NCBI RefSeq assembly: GCF_000304475.1
Contig: NC_018942.1
Location: 992,001-1,056,000 of the forward strand
Reading direction: 5' to 3'
Source: Kazachstania africana CBS 2517
Taxonomy: Eukaryota; Ascomycota; Saccharomycetes; Saccharomycetales; Saccharomycetaceae
DNA: 64,000 nt
In this document: one piece after another, positions 50,071 through 59,849 of the stretch
Numbering within the stretch: the stretch's first letter is position 1
How the letters are laid out: each line of letters starts with the position of its first letter
Position numbers and translations under genes: made by a program
Notes under the pieces: generated by a model
Told to the model about the DNA's origin: nothing
Database searches by the model: none
What the model saw: the letters and a program-made list of their open reading frames with translations, nothing else

Positions 50071-50496
50071 CTCGTATTCTGGTCAACGATATCCTTACGT
50101 CGAATACATCATAAACTCACTCTAAACTAAAAATAGCTCATGCAGCAAACCCCAGCCTTTAAAGTTTTGGCATGCACGGCTGTGCGGCGATGAATAGCTG
50201 GATGCAATATGTCTACCCACGCCATACGAACAGTGGAGAAACAGGAAAGGGCTCCGATGTCATCTCTCCGACGGATAACACCTCGTACAACTTTCTACAG
50301 TAGGAGGATCAGATGACTCCAAGGGAACTGTGCGCTGGGATATGAACACTATGAAAATGTAACAAATATTTGATCAACCCTCTCAAAGATATATATACAT
50401 ATACAGGTATGAGATCGATACTTATTAGTGGAAGTACCAATGGATTTTAAAGCCTATAATTCTAGAGCTGAACATAAATATTCTATTTGATTTTCG

Positions 50497-53400
50497 ATGT
50501 CAACTCCGAAAGACATAGATGTAAATCTATCTAAGTATGATACGGTACTGTCAAACGACAGTCCATCGAATACATATAATGGCTTTGACGATGAATCAAG
50601 AAAGCTGGTACGAAATTTAGCAAAAACTTTAACCTCTAATTTCGAAAGTACAGAGTCCTCCGCACTTTCTTATAATGTTCGCGATACGAATGTCATGATT
50701 ATGAACCCTTCAGAGCCAGGATATGATAAACGTCTCGATCCCAATAGCGATGAATTTTCAAGTAAATTATGGATCCAGTACTTGGCACACTTATCGTCCA
50801 CTGATCCGGAGTACTATAAACCATTTTCCTTTGGCTGTACCTGGAAAAATCTCAGTGTGTCGGGCGATTCAGCGGATGTAACCTATCAGTCAACTATTTT
50901 CAATGTACCTTTCAAGATACTAGGTAAGGTTTACAGGAGATTCAGACCTGCTAGAGACTCTAACAGTTTCCAAATATTGAAGCCCATGGAAGGCTATTTG
51001 GATCCGGGAGAGTTGCTAGTTGTCCTTGGTAGACCTGGATCCGGCTGTACAACATTGTTGAAAACCATATCTTCCAATACACATGGCTTCAGAGTAGATA
51101 AAGATAGTGTCATATCTTACAATGGTCTCACGCCTAGAGAAATGAGAAAACACTTTCGTGGTGAAGTAGTGTACAATGCCGAGTCCGATGTACATTTACC
51201 ACATCTTACAGTTTTCGAAACACTATACACCGTTGCAAGATTAAAGACTCCTACTAATCGTATTAAAGGCGTTGATAGAGATACGTACGCAAGGCATATC
51301 ACAGATGTCGCAATTGCAACTTATGGTTTGTCCCATACAAAAAATACGAAGGTAGGAAACGCATTAGTTAGAGGTGTTTCCGGTGGTGAAAGGAAACGTG
51401 TTTCCATCGCTGAGGTTTCAATATGCGGTTCTAAGTTTCAATGTTGGGATAATGCGACAAGAGGTTTGGATTCTGCTAATGCTCTGGAATTTATAAGAGC
51501 TCTGGACACCGAATCATCTCTACTTAAAACTGCAGCCGTTGTCGCAATCTACCAGTGTTCTCAAACCGCTTATGATTTGTTCAATAAGGTTTGCGTATTG
51601 AATAAAGGCTATCAAATATATTTTGGCCCTATTGATGAAGCTAAGGGTTACTTCGAATCCATGGGTTATAAATGTCCTGATAGACAAACCACCGCAGATT
51701 TCCTAACATCCATAACAAACCCATCAGAAAGAATAGTCAACCCTGAATTCATAGAAAAAGGTATACCCGTCCCACAAACACCTGATGAGATGTATACGTA
51801 CTGGAAAAGTTCAAGGGAGTATGAAGAACTAATGAAAAAAATTGACATCAGATTATCTGAAAACGAGGATGTCACCCGTAAAATGATGAAAAGTTCTCAC
51901 GTTGCTAGGCAATCTAAAGGAATAAGATCAGGTTCTCCATACACAGTAAGATACGGGCTACAAGTAAGGTATTTGTTGACAAGGAATTTTTGGAGAATAA
52001 GAAACAATATTAGTGTTCCTTTAGTCATGTTTATTGGGAATTCTTCCATGGCATTCATTCTAGGATCCATGTTTTTCAAAGCTATGCAACAAGATAATAC
52101 TACAACGTTCTATTTTAGGGGTGCAGCCATGTTCTTCGCTATACTGTTCAATTCTTTTTCATGCCTTCTAGAGATTTTCACACTATACGAAGCAAGACCA
52201 GTTAGTGAGAAGCATAGAGCATACTCCTTGTATCATCCCAGTGCCGATGCCTTCGCATCAATTTTCTCAGAACTACCAAATAAGATCGTGATTTCTGTTG
52301 TTTTCAATATCATTTATTATTTTATGGTTAATTTTAGAAGAACAGCTGGCGCCTTCTTTTTCTATTGGCTAATTAGTCTTGTTGGTGTCTTTGCCATGTC
52401 GCATCTGTTCCGGACTGTGGGCTCTTTAACAAAAACGCTATCTGAAGCAATGGTACCCGCGTCAATTTTATTGTTATCAATGTCAATGTATGCAGGATTT
52501 GCTATCCCCAAGACGAAAATGCTGGGCTGGTCCAAGTGGATATGGTATATCAACCCAATTGCTTATTTATTTGAATCTCTTATGGTAAATGAATTTCATG
52601 GTCGGGAATTCCAATGTGCCAACTTTATCCCAAGTGGTCCTACCTATTCAAATGCTACTGGAGATGAGAGGAGCTGTTCTACTTTAGGTGCTATCCCTGG
52701 AAGTTCCTATGTGCTAGGTGACAATTATTTAAGGCAAAGTTACGATTATCTTTATCAACACAAATGGAGAGGCTTTGGTATTGGCTTAGCTTATGCTGTA
52801 TTTTTCTTAGTCGTGTATTTAATCGTCTGTGAATTCAATGAAGGTGCGAAACAGAAAGGTGAAATGCTCGTATTCCCACATGGAGTATTAAAAAAGCTGA
52901 AGAAAAGAGGGGTGCTATCTGATGATGATAAACGTGACTTTGAAAAGGGTAGTTTTGATGCTACCAACCATGATCTTATCAAAGATAGTGAAAGTACTGA
53001 TGAGAGTAGTACAAATGGGGCAAGGCTACTCAAGTCGCAAGCTGTTTTTCATTGGAGAAATTTATGCTACGATATTCCCATAAAACATGGAACGAGAAGG
53101 CTATTGGATAATGTCGATGGTTGGGTCAAACCAGGCACATTAACTGCTTTAATGGGTGCTTCTGGTGCTGGTAAGACTACTTTATTGGATTGCTTGGCTG
53201 AGAGAGTTACTATGGGTGTTATCACCGGTGATGTTTTGGTTGATGGTCGTCCTCGTGATGAGTCATTCCCAAGATCTATTGGTTATTGTCAACAACAAGA
53301 TTTACATTTGAAGACATCGACTGTGAGAGAATCTCTAAGATTCTCAGCATACTTACGTCAACCAGCAGAAGTTTCTGTTGAAGAAAAGGATGCTTACGTT

Positions 53401-54996
53401 GAGGAAGTCATCAAGATTTTAGAAATGGAAAAGTACGCTGACGCTGTTGTTGGTGTTGCTGGTGAAGGTTTGAATGTTGAACAAAGAAAGAGATTGACTA
53501 TTGGTGTTGAACTTGCTGCCAAGCCTAAATTATTAGTTTTCTTAGATGAACCTACGTCCGGTTTAGATTCCCAAACTGCATGGTCTATTTGTCAATTAAT
53601 GAGAAAGTTAGCCAGTCATGGTCAAGCCATCCTGTGTACCATCCATCAACCATCTGCTATTTTGATGCAAGAATTTGACCGTCTGTTATTCTTACAGGAT
53701 GGCGGACAAACCACTTATTTTGGTGAGTTAGGCGACGGATGTTGTACCATGATTGATTATTTCGAGCGTAATGGTGCACACAAATGCCCGATAGGCGCGA
53801 ACCCAGCTGAATGGATGTTAGAAGTTGTTGGTGCTGCTCCAGGTTCCCAGGCTACCCAAGATTACTTTAAAATTTGGAGGAATTCAGAAGAATTTAAAGC
53901 TGTCCATAAAGAATTAGATAGTCTGGAGAAAGAATCAAACTTAAGACCTGAAGGTATCACAACTGATCATGCAGAATTTGCCACATCTATTCCATATCAA
54001 ATACGATTAGTTAGCGCGCGTTTGTTCCAACAATATATCAGGGCTCCTGAATATTTATGGTCCAAGTTTGGTCTAACAATTGTCGATGAACTTTTCATTG
54101 GGTTCACTTTCTTCAAAGCAGGTACTTCGTTACAAGGTTTACAAAATCAAATGTTAGCTGCATTCATGTTCACAGTCGTTTTCAATCCATTATTACAACA
54201 ATATCTTCCATCATTTGTCCAACAAAGAGACTTATACGAAGCCAGAGAACGTCCTTCTAGAACTTTCTCCTGGAAAGCCTTCATTGTTTCCCAGATTTTA
54301 GTTGAGGCGCCATGTAACTTCTTAGCTGGTACATTAGCATACTTCATTTACTACTATCCAATTGGGTTCTACGAAAATGCTTCATTTGCTGGTCAATTAC
54401 ATGAAAGAGGTGCCTTATTCTGGCTATTCTCAACTGGTTTCTATGTCTTCGTTGGTTCCATGGGTTTCTTAACTGTTTCATTTAACGAAGTTGCCCAAAA
54501 TGCTGCAGGTATAGCTAGCTTGATGTTTGTCATGTGTACTACATTCTGCGGTGTCCTTGCAACACCTGAGGTTATGCCTGGATTTTGGATTTTCATGTAT
54601 AGGCTATCACCATTGACCTATTTTGTTCAGGGGTTCCTTGCTACTGGTTTAGCAAACGCTAAGATCCAATGTTCTGAAAAAGAGTTTATAGTTTTTTCAC
54701 CTCCCAGTGGTATGAATTGTGGTCAATATATGGAGCAATATATTACCAACACAGGCACTGGCTATCTCGAAGATTCAGAATCTACTTCGACTTGTGAATT
54801 CTGTCAATTTTCTTACACTAATGACTTCTTAGCCTCTGTCAACTCATTTTATTCCCAAAGATGGAGAAACTGGGGCATCTTCATATGTTACATCGCCTTT
54901 AATTATATGGCGGGCATATTTTTATACTGGCTAGCTAGGGTGCCAAAGAAATCTAGCGGTTTAAAGAGAAAAATACGTAAGAATGAACTTTCTTGA
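50497..54996 (+). CDS. PDR-type ABC transporter, tandem paralogue of Pdr5
   Basis: The 1499-residue product is collinear with the upstream Pdr5 over its whole length, with the same two-fold NBD-TMD layout and the same degenerate first-domain Walker A (GRPGSGCTTL) and second-domain signature (LNVEQRKRLTIG). The N-terminal part and the linker before the second NBD have diverged, and codon use is less biased. However, a 520-bp tract over the second NBD (53159-53678) is identical in nucleotides to the upstream gene, and other stretches are nearly so. I read this as a local tandem duplicate shaped by gene conversion, not as the separate S. cerevisiae genes PDR10 or PDR15. Both copies appear functional. 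Substrate range may differ. Fewer PDREs lie upstream. Confidence 0.93.
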   Translation: MSTPKDIDVNLSKYDTVLSNDSPSNTYNGFDDESRKLVRNLAKTLTSNFESTESSALSYNVRDTNVMIMNPSEPGYDKRLDPNSDEFSSKLWIQYLAHLSSTDPEYYKPFSFGCTWKNLSVSGDSADVTYQSTIFNVPFKILGKVYRRFRPARDSNSFQILKPMEGYLDPGELLVVLGRPGSGCTTLLKTISSNTHGFRVDKDSVISYNGLTPREMRKHFRGEVVYNAESDVHLPHLTVFETLYTVARLKTPTNRIKGVDRDTYARHITDVAIATYGLSHTKNTKVGNALVRGVSGGERKRVSIAEVSICGSKFQCWDNATRGLDSANALEFIRALDTESSLLKTAAVVAIYQCSQTAYDLFNKVCVLNKGYQIYFGPIDEAKGYFESMGYKCPDRQTTADFLTSITNPSERIVNPEFIEKGIPVPQTPDEMYTYWKSSREYEELMKKIDIRLSENEDVTRKMMKSSHVARQSKGIRSGSPYTVRYGLQVRYLLTRNFWRIRNNISVPLVMFIGNSSMAFILGSMFFKAMQQDNTTTFYFRGAAMFFAILFNSFSCLLEIFTLYEARPVSEKHRAYSLYHPSADAFASIFSELPNKIVISVVFNIIYYFMVNFRRTAGAFFFYWLISLVGVFAMSHLFRTVGSLTKTLSEAMVPASILLLSMSMYAGFAIPKTKMLGWSKWIWYINPIAYLFESLMVNEFHGREFQCANFIPSGPTYSNATGDERSCSTLGAIPGSSYVLGDNYLRQSYDYLYQHKWRGFGIGLAYAVFFLVVYLIVCEFNEGAKQKGEMLVFPHGVLKKLKKRGVLSDDDKRDFEKGSFDATNHDLIKDSESTDESSTNGARLLKSQAVFHWRNLCYDIPIKHGTRRLLDNVDGWVKPGTLTALMGASGAGKTTLLDCLAERVTMGVITGDVLVDGRPRDESFPRSIGYCQQQDLHLKTSTVRESLRFSAYLRQPAEVSVEEKDAYVEEVIKILEMEKYADAVVGVAGEGLNVEQRKRLTIGVELAAKPKLLVFLDEPTSGLDSQTAWSICQLMRKLASHGQAILCTIHQPSAILMQEFDRLLFLQDGGQTTYFGELGDGCCTMIDYFERNGAHKCPIGANPAEWMLEVVGAAPGSQATQDYFKIWRNSEEFKAVHKELDSLEKESNLRPEGITTDHAEFATSIPYQIRLVSARLFQQYIRAPEYLWSKFGLTIVDELFIGFTFFKAGTSLQGLQNQMLAAFMFTVVFNPLLQQYLPSFVQQRDLYEARERPSRTFSWKAFIVSQILVEAPCNFLAGTLAYFIYYYPIGFYENASFAGQLHERGALFWLFSTGFYVFVGSMGFLTVSFNEVAQNAAGIASLMFVMCTTFCGVLATPEVMPGFWIFMYRLSPLTYFVQGFLATGLANAKIQCSEKEFIVFSPPSGMNCGQYMEQYITNTGTGYLEDSESTSTCEFCQFSYTNDFLASVNSFYSQRWRNWGIFICYIAFNYMAGIFLYWLARVPKKSSGLKRKIRKNELS

Positions 54997-55103
54997 ATGA
55001 AACAACTCATTGCATTATTATTACAATAAATATATATTCGATATATGGATAATTTGGATTCATGACATACAGCTGAGTAAAACTTATATAAGAATACTGG
55101 ATT

Positions 55104-56531
55104 TCAATCCTTAGTTAGCCTGTTCAATACATCTACGGTATCTTGAGGAGAGGCAATCCATAAAGTTGTACCAGCTAATCTGGCTTTAAAGTCATTTGCC
55201 GACCCCATTGGAGCAAATTGGTCGCCTACATGTAATGTTTCACATGGTTGAATTGGATTTTCTGTATCATAATATTTTTGCAAAGAATAAATCCCCAAAT
55301 TCTTGCCTCCGATGTCACACCAAACATCACTACCACCATCAAAACAGCTAAATTGTATACGGCTGGATGGTGGATAACTCTCAAGTGTACTTTGCAACGT
55401 CAAAACAATTTCCTCTAATTGTTCCCGAGATAATTTTACTGGAATATTCTTCTGTAAACTTTTATCGAATCTTTTGCCAGGAACAATGCCCACCGCCCTC
55501 TTTTTCCTTATGATAGGAACTTCGGAAGGCAGATTCAATCTTTTCTTTAGAGTGTGCAATGTTTTCTCTGCGAAGTCTAATGTGTCCTGAATATCATTTT
55601 CAGACCAAACTTTCATTATATCTAAGGACCAGATATCTTTTTCAATGGATTTGAAACCAAAAAGTTTAGTGTCATTAATATTCTCGTCACTACTATTTAT
55701 ATTATCGTTTCCATCAATTCCAGCCACTGGCTCTTCCTCCACAACTTCGTCATTCAACTTGTCAACCTCATAGTAACGGAAGAGGTAATTTGATTCACCA
55801 CCCATAATAGTCAAACTACATTTTTGTTCCTTCGATAATTCTTTATTATTGTATAGGTAGTTAATTAAACCATGTAGTCTTCTTTCGTAAGCACTAGCTT
55901 CATCATAACCGGCGGCAGTTACGATCCCAACGTTCACGTTTGCCTTCAATAACTTAACAATGTATGGAATAACAGGGTTACTTTCGTATAATGAACCACC
56001 ATCTTCATATAAGGTAACGTCACCATCAAATGTAACGAGTCGTAATGGTTTACCTATTCTGGGGCCTAATTTTTTTTGTTTGACAAAGTGGAAAATTTGA
56101 GCAGTATTCAGTATGTGTCTTACATCGTTGAAACTCGGTGCAATCATTCTTCTGGAAGAAATAGCCTTCACAGAATCTTCCCATAAGAATGCTTTTTCTA
56201 GTGGTAGTTCAGTGAAAAAAGTCCCAATAGTTGGAACTAAAAGATTAAGCCTTGACTTTCCGAGTGATGATTTGTTCAAATAATTCGAATCATTATTCTC
56301 CACCCTTAAATCATACTCAATTTTGTTCTTTATCAACTGTTCTACATCTTTCAATATTTCAGCATATTGTGATTTAATTCGTTGGGTTGTGGCTAAATCA
56401 TCAGTATCTTCTTCATCATGAGAAACTGCATGGAGAACGAAAGGTGTAGCTAAAAGGCCTTTGATCCATTCTATGAATTCATCTTTACGATGACTTTTTA
56501 GATGATATTCTACCCTGTATCTTGACGACAT
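55104..56531 (-). CDS. ISN1: IMP-specific 5'-nucleotidase (Isn1)
   Basis: The 475-residue product matches Isn1 (S. cerevisiae about 450 residues), which hydrolyses IMP to inosine and phosphate in purine salvage. The N-terminal segment (SRYRVEYHLKSHRKDEFIEW) is typical. The HAD-like catalytic motif is in RLVTFDGDVTLYEDGG near 168-182, with the two aspartates of DGD. A conserved glycine-rich segment is FSCFDGGSDVWCDIGGKNLG, and the last motif with metal ligands is LHVGDQFAPMGSANDF near 433. A low-complexity acidic insert lies at about 255-280. The position after PDR5 agrees with YOR155C; S. cerevisiae SLP1 (YOR154W), which lies between, is absent. The start is the first ATG. Confidence 0.96.
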   Translation of the reverse strand: MSSRYRVEYHLKSHRKDEFIEWIKGLLATPFVLHAVSHDEEDTDDLATTQRIKSQYAEILKDVEQLIKNKIEYDLRVENNDSNYLNKSSLGKSRLNLLVPTIGTFFTELPLEKAFLWEDSVKAISSRRMIAPSFNDVRHILNTAQIFHFVKQKKLGPRIGKPLRLVTFDGDVTLYEDGGSLYESNPVIPYIVKLLKANVNVGIVTAAGYDEASAYERRLHGLINYLYNNKELSKEQKCSLTIMGGESNYLFRYYEVDKLNDEVVEEEPVAGIDGNDNINSSDENINDTKLFGFKSIEKDIWSLDIMKVWSENDIQDTLDFAEKTLHTLKKRLNLPSEVPIIRKKRAVGIVPGKRFDKSLQKNIPVKLSREQLEEIVLTLQSTLESYPPSSRIQFSCFDGGSDVWCDIGGKNLGIYSLQKYYDTENPIQPCETLHVGDQFAPMGSANDFKARLAGTTLWIASPQDTVDVLNRLTKD

Positions 56532-56748
56532 GTTAATGCCAGTCTAGTCTTTGTCAGGTTAGTTTTTTGCCACTAAAGGAACAAATGTATAAGTAAATAG
56601 GAGATGATAAAACTTCATTAGGGCAGATTATGTAGACTTTTAGGGGAAATCACTACTTTAAAGAGAAACTGCTCCCAATACGGAAAGTATCGCCAAAAAT
56701 GGATATTTAAAGAAAAAAATAAGACATTTATTTCCCAAGAAAAAAAAT

Positions 56749-56822
56749 TGATTTCGCCCAGGATCGAACTGGGGACGTTCTGCGTGTTAAGCAGATGCCA
56801 TAACCAACTAGACCACGAAACC
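56749..56822 (-). tRNA. tRNA-Val (AAC)
   Basis: The 74-base minus-strand sequence folds as a tRNA. The acceptor stem is GGTTTCG with CGAAATC and discriminator A. The D-arm is TGGTCTAGTTGGTTATGGCA. The anticodon loop is TTAACAC with anticodon AAC, and the T-arm contains GTTCGATCC. It matches S. cerevisiae tRNA-Val(AAC) almost exactly, with no intron. A seven-T terminator follows (A-run at 56741-56747 on the plus strand). It lies beside the synteny breakpoint downstream of ISN1. Confidence 0.96.
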
Positions 56823-57203
56823 GTATTTTCTTGTGAAATTGTTGTAACATAGACTGGGAAAATACAACATTAAGCTCTAAATTCGTGTGACTGTTTTCCC
56901 AGAATCAAAACCTAGACACCCGCTGTTCAATTTCTTAAACTGAATATTTCACATTATTGAATTTGGTTGAATATTGGTGAAAACTTTTCATAGACGCAAC
57001 TTTTGTCATCTTGAAGAATTCCACACTATAGAAAGGAATTCGTCATATTTATTTATATTTATATATTTAATTTCTTTTTTTTTTTTTTTTATATCTCATG
57101 TACGAAGCCTGGTACTTTCATAGGTCAGCGCACCAAGTGTTAATCCATCATATACATTATTCCGCTAGTGCTCAGGCCTCATAGTATTACCGGCTAGTTC
57201 TTG
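56823..57203. other. Spacer between tRNA-Val and the secreted orphan gene
   Basis: This stretch lies directly upstream of the tRNA and contains a long T-run at about 57075-57090. I see no gene. Such upstream regions are favoured Ty targets, but no LTR is clear here. Confidence 0.5.
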
Positions 57204-58040
57204 TCAAAACTTGCCTTGAGCTATGATATTATTCAGCTTAAAAGCGGCGTTCCACTCATCTATGTTTGATGCCGCGCACGCTACCCGCTTCGATTCTGAG
57301 GTATAGCATGAATCTCCTGATAGTGTCCCGAACCACGAATAAGCTTTGCGCTTAGTGCACGCTGTCTTCGATTTGGATGGGACGGAAAAGGTCCTTGAGT
57401 CACCTTTAGAACATCTATGGTGAGGCCAGGATTCGTAGTAGAGAGTTACGATATTGGGGTTTTCGACAACATATGACGCGAATGAGTTCATGTTATTGTC
57501 TTGGCACATGTCGGTGGCGTCAACGAATAACTCATGGTTGGTACAGCTTTTATCTTCTGCCATGAGACCATAATAATACCCCTGCACTTGGCCTCTTCTC
57601 ACCACTGTGTCGTTACTGATGGTTGCCTCTGTTTTGCTTAGCGTTGAGGGTTGATACCTGCCTGGAGCCGGTAGGCCGGGAGTACTCGTGATTAAATCAC
57701 CTATAGTACCGTAGTACTGCACGTCGTTATCGTAGTAATCGCTAGCTGTACTCGCCCACATGTCATTTGGTCCGTAGAGCGACGTACATCCAGTTAGGCC
57801 CTGTAGCATAGCGTCTTTTGCCTGCGACGAGTTATTATACTTCAAATGATAAAACCCGTCTGTTGCCATCCCGACCATTGTCGAGTTAGCTATACCAACT
57901 ATTTGAAGGCAACGAAGAACGTTGTAAACTGCGGCGTCTGGCCTGGTGCCATTCCCAAAAGGTACGTCTGGATAATGTAGAGTGGCCGATGCTAGAGCAA
58001 TGAGTGTTGAAAAAAAAGTGAGGGTCTTAGCTGGTAGCAT
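57204..58040 (-). CDS. Secreted cysteine-rich orphan protein
   Basis: I do not recognise this 278-residue protein. It begins with a clear signal peptide (about residues 1-19, cleavage likely after ALASA). It has no further membrane span and holds eight cysteines (44, 85, 166, 179, 210, 228, 245, 255), an even number suited to disulfides. N-glycosylation sequons occur near 30, 52, 69, 70 and 143. Dibasic sites that Kex2-type proteases could use lie at 148-149, 230-232 and 251-252. The gene is noticeably richer in G+C than its neighbours (several lines are around half G+C by eye). It sits in a gene-poor stretch upstream of tRNA-Val, at a rearrangement breakpoint, without a counterpart at this place in S. 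cerevisiae. A role in secretion, the cell wall or competition is possible but unproven; transfer from another lineage is an inference. Confidence 0.75.
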   Translation of the reverse strand: MLPAKTLTFFSTLIALASATLHYPDVPFGNGTRPDAAVYNVLRCLQIVGIANSTMVGMATDGFYHLKYNNSSQAKDAMLQGLTGCTSLYGPNDMWASTASDYYDNDVQYYGTIGDLITSTPGLPAPGRYQPSTLSKTEATISNDTVVRRGQVQGYYYGLMAEDKSCTNHELFVDATDMCQDNNMNSFASYVVENPNIVTLYYESWPHHRCSKGDSRTFSVPSKSKTACTKRKAYSWFGTLSGDSCYTSESKRVACAASNIDEWNAAFKLNNIIAQGKF

Positions 58041-58292
58041 CCTAATTTTTCATCTTTATTTAATTTTATATTTTATTATAAGTAAATATAATATTATGAA
58101 CAAAGTGATGAATTGAAGACTTCCTTTTATAGTGTGGCATTCTTCAATATGGGTAAAGTTGCGTCCATGAAAAGTTTTCACTAATATTTGAATATATTGC
58201 GAAATCCTAAATTTAATCAGTTGACAAATGGTGCACTGGTTTTGTTGTAGGTGTCTTGGTGTGTAAAAACAGTCGAAAGACTTACAGCTCAA

Positions 58293-58322
58293 TGTTGTAA
58301 TGTTCCAGTTTATGTTACAACA
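58293..58322. repeat. 8-bp inverted repeat TGTTGTAA/TTACAACA
   Basis: TGTTGTAA at 58293-58300 and its complement TTACAACA at 58315-58322 flank 14 bp. The TG...CA ends recall the boundaries of Ty-type LTRs, but I could not assign a complete element. Confidence 0.4.
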
Positions 58323-58390
58323 AAATATATAATTAAAAAAGTTCTTCTTGTAACAGTAACCTTCGCATTATTTCCATCCTCGAATTTATA

Positions 58391-58464
58391 ATTTTGCTGA
58401 AGGTGCTAGATAATGCTAGACAAAGCTAGATGATGCTAAGCCTCGATTATAGAAGATATCTGGA
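58391..58464 (+). repeat. Inverted repeat, left arm (possible LTR fragment)
   Basis: This segment, including TTGCTGAAGGTGCTAGA and TTATAGAAGATATCT, is repeated in reverse orientation at 58840-58897. It carries an extra 20 bp (58411-58430) made of GCTAGA-type units that the other arm lacks. Degenerate solo LTR sequence is the likeliest source. Confidence 0.55.
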
Positions 58465-58839
58465 CGGAAACGTCCCAGGAACTATCGTTACCTTCGTTAT
58501 TGTTGTTGATAGTATTATTAGACATGATAAGCCTGTAAGAGTATAAGTTCTTGTTTTTGTTTATAAAGTCGTAATAAGTCGATATTCTTTTTCTATGTAA
58601 TACACATAAAGTAACGACGGTAATGAAATAGCCCAGAAAGTTCCGTTCTTATTCCATTCGTTGTATACTAATTGGATTGGAACCAATTCCATCAAGAATC
58701 GATTACTAATGAAGAATGTTGATGAAACTGACTCATGTATAATCCCTCACAGCTTCGTACGAGCGAGACTAATAGAATCCGTAATACTAGACTTCTGCTC
58801 AAGGCTTGTCTTATATTACAATCAGTACCTCAAATATTC

Positions 58840-58897
58840 ATCCTAGATATCTTCTATAATTGAGGCTTACTATCATCTAGCACCTTCAGCAAGATTA
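58840..58897 (-). repeat. Inverted repeat, right arm (possible LTR fragment)
   Basis: The reverse complement matches the left arm at 58391-58464 over most positions, apart from a 20-bp gap and a few substitutions. The arms are about 375 bp apart. Confidence 0.55.
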
Positions 58898-59849
58898 TAT
58901 TTTATAGAGACAGTTTTCAATTATCTTACAGACGCAGCTTCTCAACGATTACGAATATATCAAACCAAGGTAAAACTCCGGCCGATAACCGTCCTACTTT
59001 CATTCAATAATATACTAACAATACAATAATGGATTGCGAAGACTACAGCTATAATAGATTTAGTACGATAAGATCACGCATTAGTAACTTAGGATGTTAA
59101 CTGTCAAATCACTGGGCGTGTACTCTAGAGAAATAATTAAGGAGATTGCAGGACAACATGGAGAAGAATGTATGTTTACGCCCCAGGATGAATTGAAAAC
59201 GTATATAGATCTCATCTTATTACTACAACATGGAGTCGCATGAATCATACACCTCGGAATGAAATGGGAGGGTCCTGCTAAGTAGTTTGAAATCAAGATC
59301 AGCTGACTAGCAATTCTATACGAACAAATGCCATAGGTGCACCTTTCAAATATAGCAACATTCAGGCCTGCCCCGCTAGAAAGTCGACGGTCGTGAGACT
59401 CCATTGGGGGTTCATCGCTCAATTTGCTTTTCTGAGGTCGCATTATCGAATGACGCCAAGCACAGAAGGGAAACCCAAACCGCGCGCCAGTCTCAGCCCA
59501 CCGAGACATTTTATTCTTCCAATATTGCCCTTTATAACCCTTTGAAAGTTACAAAATGTTGATAATAATGACGATAGTGGCATTGCGTATGTGGGTCGTG
59601 GCACATCTATGTTACACACGAAAATACTGAGAAGTCGGAATGTACTCACAGGAGCATGTGGGATCGAGAATTTAATAAAGGTTGAAGGGTTTCTTTTATT
59701 TTTGCTCTTGAATAATTGATACACACATATATATACGTATGGAAATATAAATACTTACATATTATTTGATATAGACTATCCTAAGGTTTATCTTTTCTTG
59801 GATAACTACAGTACTATTAAATATATATAATTGCAATCAGATTGTAGTA

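Larger units (their letters stand above)
49659..50496. other. Spacer between the two PDR transporter genes
   Basis: This 838-bp region has one exact PDRE and one variant and no gene. Open frames at 49764-50130 overlap and have no recognisable product. Confidence 0.6.
58041..59849. other. Gene-poor region between the orphan gene and PNS1
   Basis: This 1.8-kb stretch holds no gene I can support. It contains an inverted pair of similar sequences (58391-58464 and 58840-58897), a short 8-bp inverted repeat (58293-58322) and overlapping frames of unclear meaning on the minus strand (59081-59724). A 49-codon plus-strand ORF at 59094-59243 is open but unrecognised. The picture fits decayed transposon material or relics. 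Confidence 0.55.

Noticed and set aside
50497..54996. Naming the second transporter PDR10 or PDR15
   Set aside because: It is a tandem copy at the PDR5 locus with gene conversion, so it is not shown to be orthologous to either S. cerevisiae gene.
59081..59724. Two overlapping minus-strand frames of 142 and 93 codons
   Set aside because: No recognisable motif or start context; they lie in a decayed region and oppose another frame.
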